Source: Apoda limacodes
Lineage: Eukaryota > Arthropoda > Insecta > Lepidoptera > Limacodidae
DNA length: 64,000 nucleotides
Assembly: GCA_946406115.1 (NCBI GenBank)
Contig: OX291545.1
Location: 28,701,153 to 28,765,152, forward strand
Reading direction: 5' to 3'
Numbering within the stretch: the first letter of the stretch is position 1; every line of letters begins with the position of its first letter. Shown here in pieces: positions 43,916 through 55,830 of the stretch. Made by a program: the position numbers and the translations under genes. The notes beneath the pieces are model-generated. The model was not told the DNA's origin. It worked only from the letters and a program-made list of their open reading frames with translations, and did no database searches.

Positions 43916-45008
43916 CGATACGATCCACTTTAGAAGAGCACCATGTAATTCTAGGGCATGCAATTACGGGTAACAGTATATTTTCTACCGGCTAACCGGT
44001 AATAAAAAACTTTTTACTTTTCCTTAAAACTGAATAGATGCCTTAGTAGCAATTATAAAAGAAAACGAATTATATGATAGTATGTATGTTGTTTACATTT
44101 ATTAATTAAAAAACTGGGTTGCATGTTGTGTAACTTTTTTTTTAATTTTATCTTAACCGTAATAGTTATAATTAAAATTAATATTTTTATCCAATTAAGT
44201 CAACTAGACTAATATAAAACTAATTAAATCTAAATAAAATATATTAAAAAAGTCCTTGTCCAAGTGGCAAAGTGGCAAGAACGCTGGCTGCATTTCCTCT
44301 CTGAATCGCAATACTTATTTCTTGAGAGAGAAATGAACCAGCAGACATCTGGTTACACATAGCGGCGACCAAACGACAAGTAATTTTTTTTACAAATCGT
44401 TTGGTCGTTGGACTAAATACTCTTAAGTTAATTAAGGTAAAATTTAAAAAAAAGTTATTAATAAATAGGCTAGATTGTAATAAAGTATTATTTATTTATT
44501 ATTTACTTTATGAAATTGTCCACTGGCCTTTCTTAGTCTCCGTTAAGAGGAAGGCAAAAGACATGCGGTTAACCGGTAAAAACTAAAACCGGGAAACCGG
44601 TAATAAATGTCCTACGTGTAACCAATGCAATATACTAACTATGTGAAAGAAAAACGTGAAAAACATACATACATAAATATCGAATTGATTACCTCGTTTT
44701 TTTAAGTCTAACCGACTAACCGAGACCAAAAGTTTAAGGTGCTTCTGATTATGTTTTATTAAAACTAGGGTCTGCTGGAAAGGTAACGGTTACAGATAAC
44801 GGAATGGCGCTGTGGTTAACAAGGTATTAAAAAAAGTGATCCTAATGATTGAACCTTCCGGTGAGAATCATAAAATACAGAATGTTTTTTTATTTAACGA
44901 ATTCGATTACCGGTTAAACAGGTGTTTTATTTAATAAATAGTCTAGGTAATCGGTATTCGGCCAAATAAAATAATATACAAGGAAAATATGCATTATTTT
45001 TTAGTTTT
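43916..45008. other. intergenic DNA with clustered ACCGGT words
   Basis: AACCGGTAATAAA-type words occur at about 43992, 44571, 44594 and 44908. A tRNA-like stretch with GTGGCAAGAACGCTGGC is at 44265-44300. Probably decayed repeats; no gene. Confidence 0.4.
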
Positions 45009-45543
45009 AGGGTTCAGTACCTCAAAAGAAAAACAGAACGTTTATAGGATTGCTTTGTTATCCGTCTGTTCGTTTGTCAATAGTCACAATTGTTCTTACG
45101 GAAGCGTATAGGTATTAAGCTGAAATTAATAAGTATAATAAGTTAGTTCTGCAATTCCTTGGAATCCCAAGTTAAACGTCTAAGACAACGCAATCAAAAG
45201 ATAAGGCTCTTTATGCTCTGTCTATGCCGCATATTTCGACACTCACAAGGGAATCAAAACCTTTGGGGTCTTTCCGTTTATCGAGAATCATGAAATTTGT
45301 CAAGAAGCAATGCCATGTAGCGCAATTAAAGGAAAAAATCTGAGAATCGTAAATTTGTGGTTGGAATCAAAGTTTTTTCCTGTTTTTTGCAATAACAAAC
45401 TTATTTGCACTTGGTAAAATAACCGCGACCTATGTCAACGTATGAAGACAACATTTTCTAACGGCAAAGTTAAGTTTTCAATACAGTCAATCTTCTACGG
45501 AACCCTCGGTGCGCAAGTCAGACTATCACTTGACCGGTTTTTT
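45009..45543 (+). repeat. dispersed lepidopteran-type repeat, family C
   Basis: Opens AGGGTTCAGTACCTCAAAAG and ends TACGGAACCCTCGGTGCGC with GACCGGTTTTTTA. The interior matches 28111-28877 in order: GGATTGCTTTG, AAGCTGAAATTAAT, AACGCAATCAAAAGATA, ATCATGAAATTTG. Confidence 0.7.
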
Positions 45544-48500
45544 ACATTTAAATCTGTCAGTTGTTAACTTGCGTGATGCTTATAGATTACCATTCAGTTT
45601 CCTATAAATAATATAATATAAAAAATAAATCAAAACTCAACACATTTTATATGTAACACGTATTATTATTTCTGAATTCTCCCATGATTCAGACGGCACC
45701 TTCACACTGCGTAGTGTACTTGGCCTAAGCCTCTTTCTCCAAAGAGAGCCCTATGCAGTAGGAAGAACGATGGCTAGGTGATTTCTTGTTAAATTTATTC
45801 GTAAATGTATGTATGTAAATATTCGTCGGTGGCTTGGTTATAATCACCTTATATCTTCGGAAAGTTGATACCAGCATATCCAGGATCGTTATTAAGTTTA
45901 TCGACATTTTACTATTCTCTCTATATAATATGACTATTCTTAAACACAAACGTACAATATACTACATATATAGATTTTATTTTTAATAATACCGTTTCTT
46001 AAATTTTCTATTAAATGGATGTTTTGCGTGCGGTAAATTGACGATTACGCACTAACTTTTACTTAAGTATATAAAAAAAATACTGTTAACATTATACATT
46101 TTCTCAAAAAGTGATATATTACGTAGATATTTTGATATTTGATTACGCATTAGTGGTTTTTAGTTCACTAAATACAATCAAAAAAATTTATTTAATTTTC
46201 ACTCAATACACGAGCGATTCCTGCTTGTTGTGACTGGTATTTTTAATAATCTCGACATATTTAAATATTCTTTTACTGACGTTAAAGTAATAAAATTTAA
46301 ACACATTATCTTCAAAATAAAAATATTTTGTAATCGCATTAGTATCTCAATTGTGAAGTTAATGATTAGGTATTTATATGTCTAAATGTCTACAATGCAA
46401 AAAAATTAATTAAAAGGTATTAGTGAAGTCAATCTACTACAATTCAGGGTAATTTCGGCAAATTTCCTGCGAAGCTAAGCGAACTATGGAAAAAAACATG
46501 AAATTTTAAATTTTCGCGTATTAAAAGTAAAACAGGATTAAACGTGTAGTTATATTTTGGTACAATACCTTTTCCTGCTGGGTTACACCAGCCTTGGTCA
46601 CGGGTAGATTGGCGGTGCGCGGCATCTTAGGCTTCGAGTAGAGGCGTCAAGCTGAACTAATCTCACTTTGTCTTTACACCTATCATAATAACTACACACA
46701 ATACTAAAGGTGACCTAAGGTGCGATTGTTGATAAAACTCGATTGCTCGATATTTCCCTATCACCAGATTCCATGCAGGCGACATATGTATCCATCAATA
46801 CAATTATGGTTCTTATGATTCTTTGAATAGCTTCGCGTACCAAACTACGGTAATATTGGCGATCAGTGGTAGTATAGGCTGGTGGAGCACAGCCAGTAGT
46901 TGTAATTTGAGCTAATCAGATGTTCCGCTATTGCTGATTTGGTCATCTGGTAATTCTTTACAGCACCAATATTATGTTCTATGAACCAGTCCGCAATTCG
47001 GTAAAAAGGTGTTTTACCAAATAACTACGCGTTTGATGCCGTTTAATGTTTAAATTAAAAAAACAAGAGTTTCATATAGGTACGAGTAAAACGTAGACCA
47101 TATTTTGGCCCCCATAATCCGTCTCTATGGTGAATTTATTTTTAATAGATACCAACAGCTTAAGGAATCTTCGTGCCAAATTGCAATTTTCTAGGCGAAG
47201 TAGTTTTTGAGGGTTTATGATTGGTATTTCACATTGATACTCGCATATATAGAGATGGAATAAATGGCCAAAACTGCTGAATTTGAAAACAAAGGTATAC
47301 TCGTGTTAAGCTATATGGAGTACCCTATTTTCATGCTTAACTTTATTTCTGTACAATCAAATAGACAGAAATTGTAGTTACCAAAATTTAAACTTGCTAT
47401 AGCAAACTTCATAATTTAGGGTGGGCGGAGCCGCGGTCTATCCGCTATTAGCTAGTTGAAAATAACATGTTCTTAATCCTGAACCCTAGCTATTAGTTTC
47501 AGCGGCCAAAAATAATAAAAACCAATAAACCAAGGGCGAAATATTAACATTTTTCCATATTAAACATATTAAAAGGCGGAAAACTCGGATGTTATTCACA
47601 CCATTACAACATTTTTCAATAAGTTGCTAAGCTTCACCAAACATTTTCAAACCAAATCGTAGATTTACTCCACTGTATAGAAAATATTTAACGTAACTGA
47701 GCAGTAACTTTCACGTTGTATTTTTTGGACGACGTATAATTTTGAGGCGTAAAAAAATCATAAAATTTACAGAGCATAAAACGCCTTCAATCTTCTGGAA
47801 TGTATCTGCTTAGAGTCTTTGTTCAGTTTATTCTTGCAATAATTCAGCATAATATTTACACCCTCATTTGCATGACGAGGTTGTGAAACGTAAATAACAT
47901 TAGGGGAGTTGGCGCAACCTTACGAAAGGTCGCTACATTTTGTGCACTTCAACGTGTTTGAACTCTTTGGCTTGTATAAAAAGAAATATTTTTATTTAGT
48001 ACTGAGCCGTTTCATAGGTATCATATTTTACTAACCGACATCAAAAAAGCAGGAGGTTTTCAATTCGGTTGTATGTTGTTTTTTAATGTTTGTTACCACA
48101 GAACTTTGTCATTTATAAACGAAGTTGGAAATTTTTACGTATGGGGAAGCACTGACCCACAGATTGGTCTCATTTTAATTTAGCAAGGACTGGTTCAAGA
48201 AAATCAGAGTCATGTGAGAAAATATTTTTAAGTTGCATCATTTTGATTATTTAGACGACCTTCTACCGGTCTCTGTAGTCGTATTTTTAATTAGACGAAG
48301 CCAACTGACAGTAGCTAGTACTGTTTCATCAAAAACTAACAACAAAATAAACGTCAGTTGATATCGTCTAATTATAAATACGACTATACGTCTAGACTTG
48401 CCATGCAAGTTTCTTCGTGGCGGCGGCACCACCGTGAATGAGATTAACAAAACAATATGTACGATAAAATTATCGCTGCGCATTTTAATACGTGCAATTT

Positions 48501-49068
48501 AGTTTAGTCATTCACACCTTAAAAATAAAAAAAAACCGTACATTTTACCGAAGTGCACGGTAGACCTAACAAATTTGATGACCATTTCGACATTGCAAGA
48601 AAAAACTGATTTTGACGTTTTAATTTTTAGGATTCCGTAGTTAAATCGAATGCTAGGTAGTTAATATATATCTGTGCGTCAATCTGCTTGTCAATAAGGG
48701 TCCCGTAGGCACCACAAAATTGCCACATGGCAAAAACGGATTTCGACATTTCCATCTGTTCTTCCATTTGTCAATTTTAGGATAAAAAACAGAAGTCATT
48801 ATACAGTTTCGTTATACCTGTCCGTCAGTCCTTAAGCGGATACGTAGACAATTATTAAAAAGTAATTTGAACGCTTTCAGTTTCGACATGTATTTTCAAT
48901 AATTTGTTTTTAGGATTCCGTAGATATGTGTTAAAAACTGAATCCTTAGGAAGGATCCTTTCTTTCTTATCAGTCGTATGCTTGACTAAACTTAGTTAAC
49001 TTATATATATATTAATAAAATGTATAGTGAACAAAATATATAATACAAAAATTATATGTAATTAAAAT
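45544..49068. other. intergenic AT-rich DNA with decayed repeat pieces
   Basis: 47100-47455 has LINE-tail-like text (CTTCGTGCCAAATTGCAATTTTCTAGGC, then GGGCGGAGCCGCGGTCTATC region). 48640-48960 has two TTTTTAGGATTCCGTAG words that mark old repeats of the A/C type. Frames at 45725 and 48247 are not recognised. Confidence 0.4.
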
Positions 49069-49903
49069 ATTGTTCGAATTAAAAACCTGTTTATTAAAAT
49101 ACGTTAATACAAAATTTTATTAATTTCATAAACTAATAACTACAACATAGTTTTATTAAATAATAATTTGTACTTCGGATTACAGAATTTTACAAATCCT
49201 ATAAAACTTTCCTCGAATTTATGAGTAGGGTAATTAATATCAACATATAAAGCTTATTAAAGATTACAAAAAGTTTTATTAAAGTGGGAAGATAAAACAC
49301 TACTTGTCATTATAGTGAAGGCCAATTGACGTTTACAAACACCTTTCTAAGAATTAGTGAAGTTTACTAATAACAAACATCATATCATACCGCTACGAAT
49401 CAAGGTTGACGTCACGCGTCCTACATCGTGCTATTGAAGTTTTTTCGATAGTTCGCATATATACAAACCGAATCGCAACTGAAGTAGACCAAATCTTTCT
49501 CCAGGCATAACTCCTCACCTAGCGGGGAATTCCCATTAACCACCGTTTCACAGTTGGTGACCATGAGCTGAACAAATTTGACGCACCTTCCGCCACAGCC
49601 CTTCATCTACCAGGTACACGAACCAGTTGTTCAACCGTACGCTTTACATCACAAAGGTTCATCAGGACCTAACGGTGTAAATGATTATTGTAAGCGTGTT
49701 ACGTGATTTCACTGCAATAAATTTTATTTGTTTTAAGTAAACAACACTGCTATTCCAACAAGACTAAATATATTCCTTTTAGTAAACACAATAAGTAAAA
49801 CTCATTGGTAACCGTCAGCGTAATTTACTTGACCTCGGAATTACTAATATTTAAGTGATTTTTAGTATTATTTACTTGTGGCTACTAAAGTTTTTTCTCC
49901 GTG
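49069..49903. mobile_element. non-autonomous DNA-transposon-like element, copy 2
   Basis: Aligns with 34010-34882 in the same orientation (TATTGTTCGAATTAAAAA start, GGTTGACGTCACGCGTC, GTTTTTTCGATAGTTCGCAT, GTTTTTTCTCCGTG end). The left terminal repeat is missing. The region 49465-49600 is diverged from copy 1. Confidence 0.65.
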
Positions 49904-50654
49904 TAGTCGGTATCATGCAGGACAACGTCTGCCCGGTCAGCTAGTTAAATGATAAATAATTGAGTAGTTAGTAGATAAAGTATTTCAGACACAAATCATT
50001 TCTAGTATGGTTCTTTTAAGAGCTCAATGCGCAGAGCAAAAGCATTTTTAGGAGCCGGGTTTAGTTTTAAACTAATTTTTCATTTCAGAAAAACTAGACA
50101 AACTGATTGTTGTGCGACCAAGCGTGCAAAAGGTTTTTTTTTTTAATTCCAGTAAAAAAACCATAGTGAAACGTGAATACAACTTAATATGTTAGTGATC
50201 CGTTGGTCCACTTTTTCCCTAAAATAAAAAAATTCAAATGTGCTTTACCTAATTTATATTTTAATAGCTTTCATTTGATACCAAATACGTCACATTTACC
50301 TTAATTTTTTTTGAGTTTTTTTATCTATATTTTAAATCCACAAATATTTATATACCTTAAATCACGCAGATTTGTATGATGCGCCAGCATCTTATTTGTT
50401 AAATAGTACCCAGTATGAGAAATTTGGTATTTATGAGGGAACAAGTGGGCATACTAAACATAACTTAAACTCATAACTCTTCTGAATCGGGTAAGAATTT
50501 TCTTCTGAGTTGTAAAATACTTGTAGCTAATATACATTTTGTATTGATGCCTGAGCTATTTTCAACTTATTTTAAAAGCTCTGGCAATATGACTCTTATT
50601 TTCCTTACAAAACATATAGCAGTTAAAAGTCATAACATCAGTAGGGTACGAATA
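49904..50654. other. intergenic AT-rich DNA
   Basis: Nothing recognised. Confidence 0.4.
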
Positions 50655-50890
50655 AATTACTGCTCGATGGCTCGGCTGGTAGAAATGACTACAAGTGGCA
50701 TTGGTTCGAACCCTGCAGATGATAAACAATTGTGATAAACATTTATGTTTGTCTTAAGTATGTGGGTTTCCTGTAATGTATTTACCCACAAAATATATAA
50801 TAATATGAATTTGTATCCGTTGTCTGGTATTCATAGTACTTACTACATGTTTGACTTAGTTTGGGCCTAGATGGCGCTGTGAGTAACCTC
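50655..50890 (+). repeat. tRNA-derived SINE, old copy
   Basis: tRNA-like head with A-box-like ATGGCTCGGCTGGTAGAAA and a very good B box (TTGGTTCGAACCCTG at about 50702), then GATAAACATTTATGTTTGTC and a CCGTTGTCTGGTATTCATAG tail shared with the unit at 30310-30545 (read in reverse). Ends near ATGGCGCTGTGAG. Confidence 0.7.
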
Positions 50891-51319
50891 CAGGAGTATT
50901 TATTTACTATTTTTATGAGACAAGTCAAAATGTTGTAAGTTACGACGTAGATTATGTAGACAAATGAATATAATTCAGACTTCCGTCTCTTAAATGTCTA
51001 GGAATAACCAAATATAATTGTTTCTCCAATATGTACCGCATCTATTTAAATGTATTAAACAGTAGAAATATACCTAAATCGGTGAACTGCTTGTTTTTAT
51101 GGTCGCTATAATCGTAAAGCGTTTCTCGTGTAAGATGTAACGGGCATGTGTTGTCATAAATGTAAAGCATTTGTAGCGAGCAAACGCGACACAGTTTGGA
51201 GACATCTTTTTTTTAATGCTGAGACACAGGCTATTACAAGGTTTGTACGCTTCGAAAAATAAACTCAGCAATTCTTAAGATAAGATATTTCATACAGTCG
51301 GCCCTCGCCTTTAATTTTT
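50891..51319. other. intergenic AT-rich DNA
   Basis: Nothing recognised. Confidence 0.4.
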
Positions 51320-51440
51320 TTTTTATACCACTAAGGTGGCAAACATCCTTGCGGTCCGCCTGATGGTAAGCGCGGGTACCGCAGCCTATGGACGCTTGCA
51401 ACACCTGGGGCATCACTCGCGCGTTGCCGACACTTTAAAT
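51320..51440 (-). repeat. LINE 3' end fragment, family B, opposite strand
   Basis: On - it reads a decayed GNARVMPQVLQASIG C-terminus, then ACCATCAGGCGGACCGCAAG, TTTGCCACCTTAGTGGTATA. Same family as 27560-27866. Confidence 0.7.
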
Positions 51441-51961
51441 TTTTTTATAGAAAATTCCAAAACTGCCTATACAATCCCATATCGCACATCGGCAAAAATA
51501 GTGTCACAAGAGATGGCATGAAATACCCTTTTTTTCTGAGCCAGTTGCCGATCTCTTGCGACGCCAATAGTGTCACATCAAAGTTAATACAGAGCGGACG
51601 TGCAACTTGTAGGTGTAGTATCGTCATAACCTGTCTAAAAACTCGATTGCTGTAAGTATAACTACCATACATTTATTATAATTTTGGCAAAAAAACAGTC
51701 ATATTACGTGAAATGGCCTTATTTTTGAATAATTTTTACTAAGTATTTTAAAATTAGAGACTAGAACAGTCACAATCTATATAATAACGCTTTTCTTGCT
51801 ATGGTTTTGATTAAGATCGTGTTATTATATGTTATATGATTGTACTACCAAATAAGATACGGCTTTAGTTAAGTATTAATTAATTATGTGTCTCTATTTC
51901 TGCTTTATAAATTATTTGTAAATTATGTAAGGACACATTTTTATTTTATTATTAGGTTAAA
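51441..51961. other. intergenic AT-rich DNA
   Basis: Nothing recognised. Confidence 0.4.
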
Positions 51962-52880
51962 ATGAAACTAAATTCAAGAAACAAGTTATTAATTAACAAG
52001 AAATTAACTAAGTATTGCGCAATAAAAATTATCCCGTTTTAAATTCCAATTTGTCTGCACCTAATTTAAATTCTGAGAACATCATTAATCATGCACCGAC
52101 CATAAATCCATCGTGTCCGGATACTAAAGTTCTGACTCTGATTCGTCTCCTTCAAGCTCGACTTCTAGCTCGAGGTCGTCCTCAAGTTCTAGTGCTTCTT
52201 CTGGTTCGAGTTCCAGTACCTCTAGTTCAAAAACGTTAAAGTTAACATCAAATTCGATAGCCCATGTGTCATCTTTGCCAATCGTAGTATCTCTCGAAAG
52301 TAGAAAACAACCATACTCCAATGATTTCACTGTTCTTGAAATAAGCAATAATTCTTTAAAAATAAAATTAAGTATTTAAAAAAAATTTTTAAGGCTTCAT
52401 TAGGCATTAGGACGAGGAAGTGCTAAAGAAAACTTGAAGCAGAAATATTTTAAACATTTAGAAGAGAAAGAAGAATCTAAAAGGGAAAAAGAACTTGATA
52501 AATGTAATATCGTTCCAGATAACGTAGTGGCTGCACACGACTTTCAAGCTGTCTTACAGCTACCTCGTGGGAAGTCAAAATTTAATAATTTTAACTTAAC
52601 GATTTCAGAATTGGGATAGAAACAGGTGTTACTTTTGGCATGAAGGGGAAGCAAATTTTAATACCCGGACACACGCAGAACGAAGGTAACGCTGTGCATT
52701 CTACTATTGAAAACCAGATACAGAGGAGGTTGAAATCTGGACCAATTTACGTACCCAGTCAGTAAGCTGAACTAATAAGGTCAGCCAAGAAAAATGGGAA
52801 ACCGTACAACTACTGGACTGAAATGGGTTGTAGCGATTTTTTTATCGTTAAAAACTTTAGCCCAGAGAATGGGTGTTCAT
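51962..52880 (+). pseudogene. decayed transposase-like gene of unnamed insect family
   Basis: The pieces lie in order on + but in changing frames: a start MKLNSRNKLLINKKLTKYC (51962), then NKNYPVLNSNLSAPNLNSEN, then a Ser-rich stretch (52130-52230), then 52434-52619 with KEESKREKELDKCN and AAHDFQAVLQLPRGKS, then 52650-52870 with GHTQNEGNAVHSTIENQIQ, LKSGPIYVPSQ, a stop, AELIRSAKKNGKPYN and CSDFFIV. I recall the HTQNEG...VHS and GPIYVPSQ signatures from large, multi-copy uncharacterised insect proteins that are probably transposon-encoded. The centre that would hold a catalytic core between NFNLTISEL and GHTQNEG is mostly missing. Function is inference. Confidence 0.55.
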
Positions 52881-52954
52881 GTGTGTGACAAAATCCTTTA
52901 GATTACTGGACGTGAAAATATTGAGGTGAATAAAAGATGCACCGACAACATCCT

Positions 52955-53280
52955 ACTATTATTATAAATGTGAAAGTTTTTATGTCTGGATGGATGTTTG
53001 TTACTCAATCATGCTTCAACCACTGGACGGCTATTAATTAAACTTGGCAAACATATAGGTTAGGTCCGGGAATAGCATAAAGGCTACTTTTTATCCTTAA
53101 AAATTCAAAAGTTCCTGCGGGAATAACTATAACAGAGTTAAACAAACTATTGCTGCACCTATAACATGGTATAACAATTCAATGATATAACTAATAAATT
53201 AATTAATTGGAGTTAATTAAGGAGATCCACTCCGATAACCGGATTAAGGGCGGGCGCGGCAAAGTCTAGTTATTTTATAA
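52955..53280 (+). repeat. RTE-like LINE 3' tail
   Basis: Words AATGTGAAAGTTTTTATGTC, ATGCTTCAACCACTGGACGG, TCCTGCGGGAATAACTATAA, GGAGATCCACTCCGATAACC appear in order. The same tail is found reversed at 59755-60085. Confidence 0.6.
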
Positions 53281-54179
53281 GATTTCATTTCATGATCCAG
53301 AGTTCTTGACAGCTGAAATGACGCGAAAAAACTAATGACTAATACATTTAATTTTGTTATAGTTTTAAGTATTCAATATGTCTACAACATTGTAATACTG
53401 TTTTTACATTAATAGTGCCCTTTTCTTATAAAAGTTTCATTACCTACCTACAAAAATCACTTGATTTATTTTAAGTAAATAAAAGAATTAAGCATAAAAA
53501 AGTGTTTCATTTTATATAATCTATGATCATTTTATCTAAAAAAGTGACATATCATTCGTTTTTAAAAATAAAAATTTAATAAAAAATAAAATCTAGATAT
53601 CCATTTCCTATAATATATTGCAGCATTAAATAGTCTTTTTAAATATATCTTTGTTTTTATAATATGCTTACTTATAAAGTTTTAAATCAAACTTTAAGTT
53701 ATAAAAAAATGAAAATCGTGATTTCCCAAAAACTAAATTTTTTGAGTTGTGACTCTCTTATTGCCCATGTGCGATATGTGAAAAAATAGGCCAGGCGGTA
53801 GCCCTTGCTTGTTTCATCGCATCGCACCTTACGATTGTCAAGACGCTTTAGATGTATGTTTAGGCTGTGCTTTGACATTCAAGTCAAATACTTGCTTACT
53901 AAATTACTGGCGTGCAAATTTATAATATTGCAAATTAACTCATCAAAGATCTACCATTTCTTTCGTTTTAAAAACCCCAACAAAAAACAAATTTAAACCA
54001 TGGCTTATATGCTTTTAAAAATTTTAAAACTATATTTTGACGACGGCTTCGCCCGCTTAAAAGTCGGTTACCGGCGTTGAATCCCGACGGCAGCGCCATC
54101 ATTACAAAATGTTAGTTAACTATAGCTGCACCTAACGTCCACGTAGAATTCGGTCTTGGTTATTCCTGCGGGAATTTGG
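53281..54179. other. intergenic AT-rich DNA
   Basis: A repeat remnant at 54060-54179 (ATCCCGACGGCAGCGCCATC, AACTATAGCTGCACCTAACG) leads into the hairpin that follows. No gene. Confidence 0.4.
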
Positions 54180-54245
54180 CAGAATACATGAGTAAAAACA
54201 AGGATGACATACAAATATCATCCTTGTTTTTACTCATGTATTCTG
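54180..54245. repeat. perfect 28-bp hairpin with 10-base loop
   Basis: Left arm 54180-54207, loop 54208-54217, right arm 54218-54245; all 28 positions pair (arm starts CAGAATACATGAG and ends CAAGGATGA). The total of 66 bases is in the size range of a small-RNA precursor, but it could also be a short snap-back duplication. Confidence 0.9.
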
Positions 54246-54888
54246 GCAGACATAATATAGACACTAAAATATAATTTGAATAAATAAACTCACCAAAACT
54301 GAATTGAAATGGCGGGAACAGAGTAGAGAAAACAAGGCGTCCGCAAGATGGCGCTAGATATCAAGAGCATTTATGAATAAAAAGTTTTGGCTGAATTTAA
54401 AACTTCTAACTGCTTACTCGTAGTGTGCGCGTAGTCTACATTTTAAACAGACAGCTTTTATACATACTTGATAGAATCGGAGCGTCAGTATGGCCCGTGA
54501 GTTCTATGAACGCGCACCTTGCTTTTGGAAATGTAAATCATTCAAAGGGGTTAGCACCCACTTTACCTGTACATAATGAACCTGTTTACGAGTGAGTGCG
54601 ATGAAAAATAAATAACTTAAGCTATAGCCAACATTTTATTATTATTTTAGAATTTTCTGCGCTTCATCAAAATTACGTAAAGGGAGGTCGTTACAGCTGA
54701 TTCAAGTTTCCGCTACAGTGATTGTAGATAACAAGCTTCTCGCTTTGATTTCTTACCTATTGTGTCTACAGTTATAGTAAAATTTACAAATAAAGCTGTG
54801 AAGCAAGGCTTTAATACTTACAAAAATATTAAAAATATTGCGAAAAATTTTGTAATTTTATTGTAAAACATATGTGTATATGTTTCAC

Positions 54889-54890
<2 letters not shown>
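54246..54890. other. intergenic AT-rich DNA
   Basis: Nothing recognised. Confidence 0.4.

Positions 54891-54939
<49 letters not shown>
54891..54939. repeat. (TA)n microsatellite
   Basis: About 24 uninterrupted TA units. Confidence 0.97.
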
Positions 54940-54943
<4 letters not shown>

Positions 54944-55175
54944 TAAGGGGACTGAGACTATGAGATAATAACGCATATATTTGACGACAATGTAATAAGA
55001 CACAAAATAACAAATTGATTAACATCTTTTAACAACGACTTTGAAAAGTCTTCGTTATTTTTTATTGAAAAATAAAGAAATTTGAAATAAGTGAAATTTT
55101 TAGATGATTATGAACCATCACAAAAAATAAAAAAAAGTAAGCATTAAATGATTTAACAATAAAATTAAAGCAAAA

Positions 55176-55830
55176 TTAATAACGAGTGTTTCCCCCTCTT
55201 GCTCTGATTACGGTTTCCATTCGTCTGGGCATGCTACAGATTATGTTATCGATGATTTCTTGAGGCAACCGCTCCCACTCCTCAAGTAATGCGTTTCCAA
55301 GTACATTCAGATTGTTGGGGGGTGGCATTCTGGATTTAAACCTTCTTTTTAGCAAGTCCCAGACATGCTCTATCGGATTCATATCGGGGGAATTTGCTGG
55401 CCACTGCATCACCGGTATACCTACGTGGCTCAGATATTCCTGTACCGATTGTGCACTATGAGCACGAGCATTATCTTGCATTAGAATAAAGTCGTCACCA
55501 ATAAATGGGGCAAATGGAACAACATGTTCTTCTAAAATGTCTCTGATGTATCGATCTGCTGTCATGGTCCCTCCTGTGACTATCACTAACTCCGTGCGAG
55601 CACCCAAACATATCCCTCCCCAAACCATAATCGAGCCGCCACCATAAGCCACTGTATGTTCAAAATTAGACTGTATGTGGCGTTCTCCTTTGCGTCTCCA
55701 TATTCGCTGTCTCCCATCGATCTGTTTTAAAAGAACTCTGCACTAATCAGTAAAGAGAACCTGCTGCCATTCGTTCAAATCCTTTTTTTGTGTTCCGCTA
55801 ATTGTGCCGGTGTGTATATATAGTTTATCA
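55176..55830 (-). pseudogene. Tc1-type (DD34E) transposase, C-terminal half, broken
   Basis: The frame 55652-55176 encodes GGGSIMVWGGI, then FILMQDNARAHSA and QWPANSPDMNPIEHVWDLLK; exactly 34 residues separate the Asp of QDN and the Glu of PIE, the DD34E spacing of Tc1. It ends GGNTRY, a usual C-terminus. Upstream in the same frame the first catalytic Asp is seen in NEWQQVLFTD, but the next codon is TAG (55743-55745), and homology is frame-disrupted above about 55790. The DNA-binding N-terminus is missing. Intact relatives cut and paste the element at TA sites. Terminal inverted repeats were not found. Confidence 0.88.

Noticed and set aside
52124..52348. Acidic Leu/Glu-rich protein on - strand
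   Set aside because: It is the antisense of a Ser-rich stretch that belongs to the + strand pseudogene.
54818..55003. Frame with Tyr-Ile repeats
   Set aside because: Translation of the (TA)n microsatellite.
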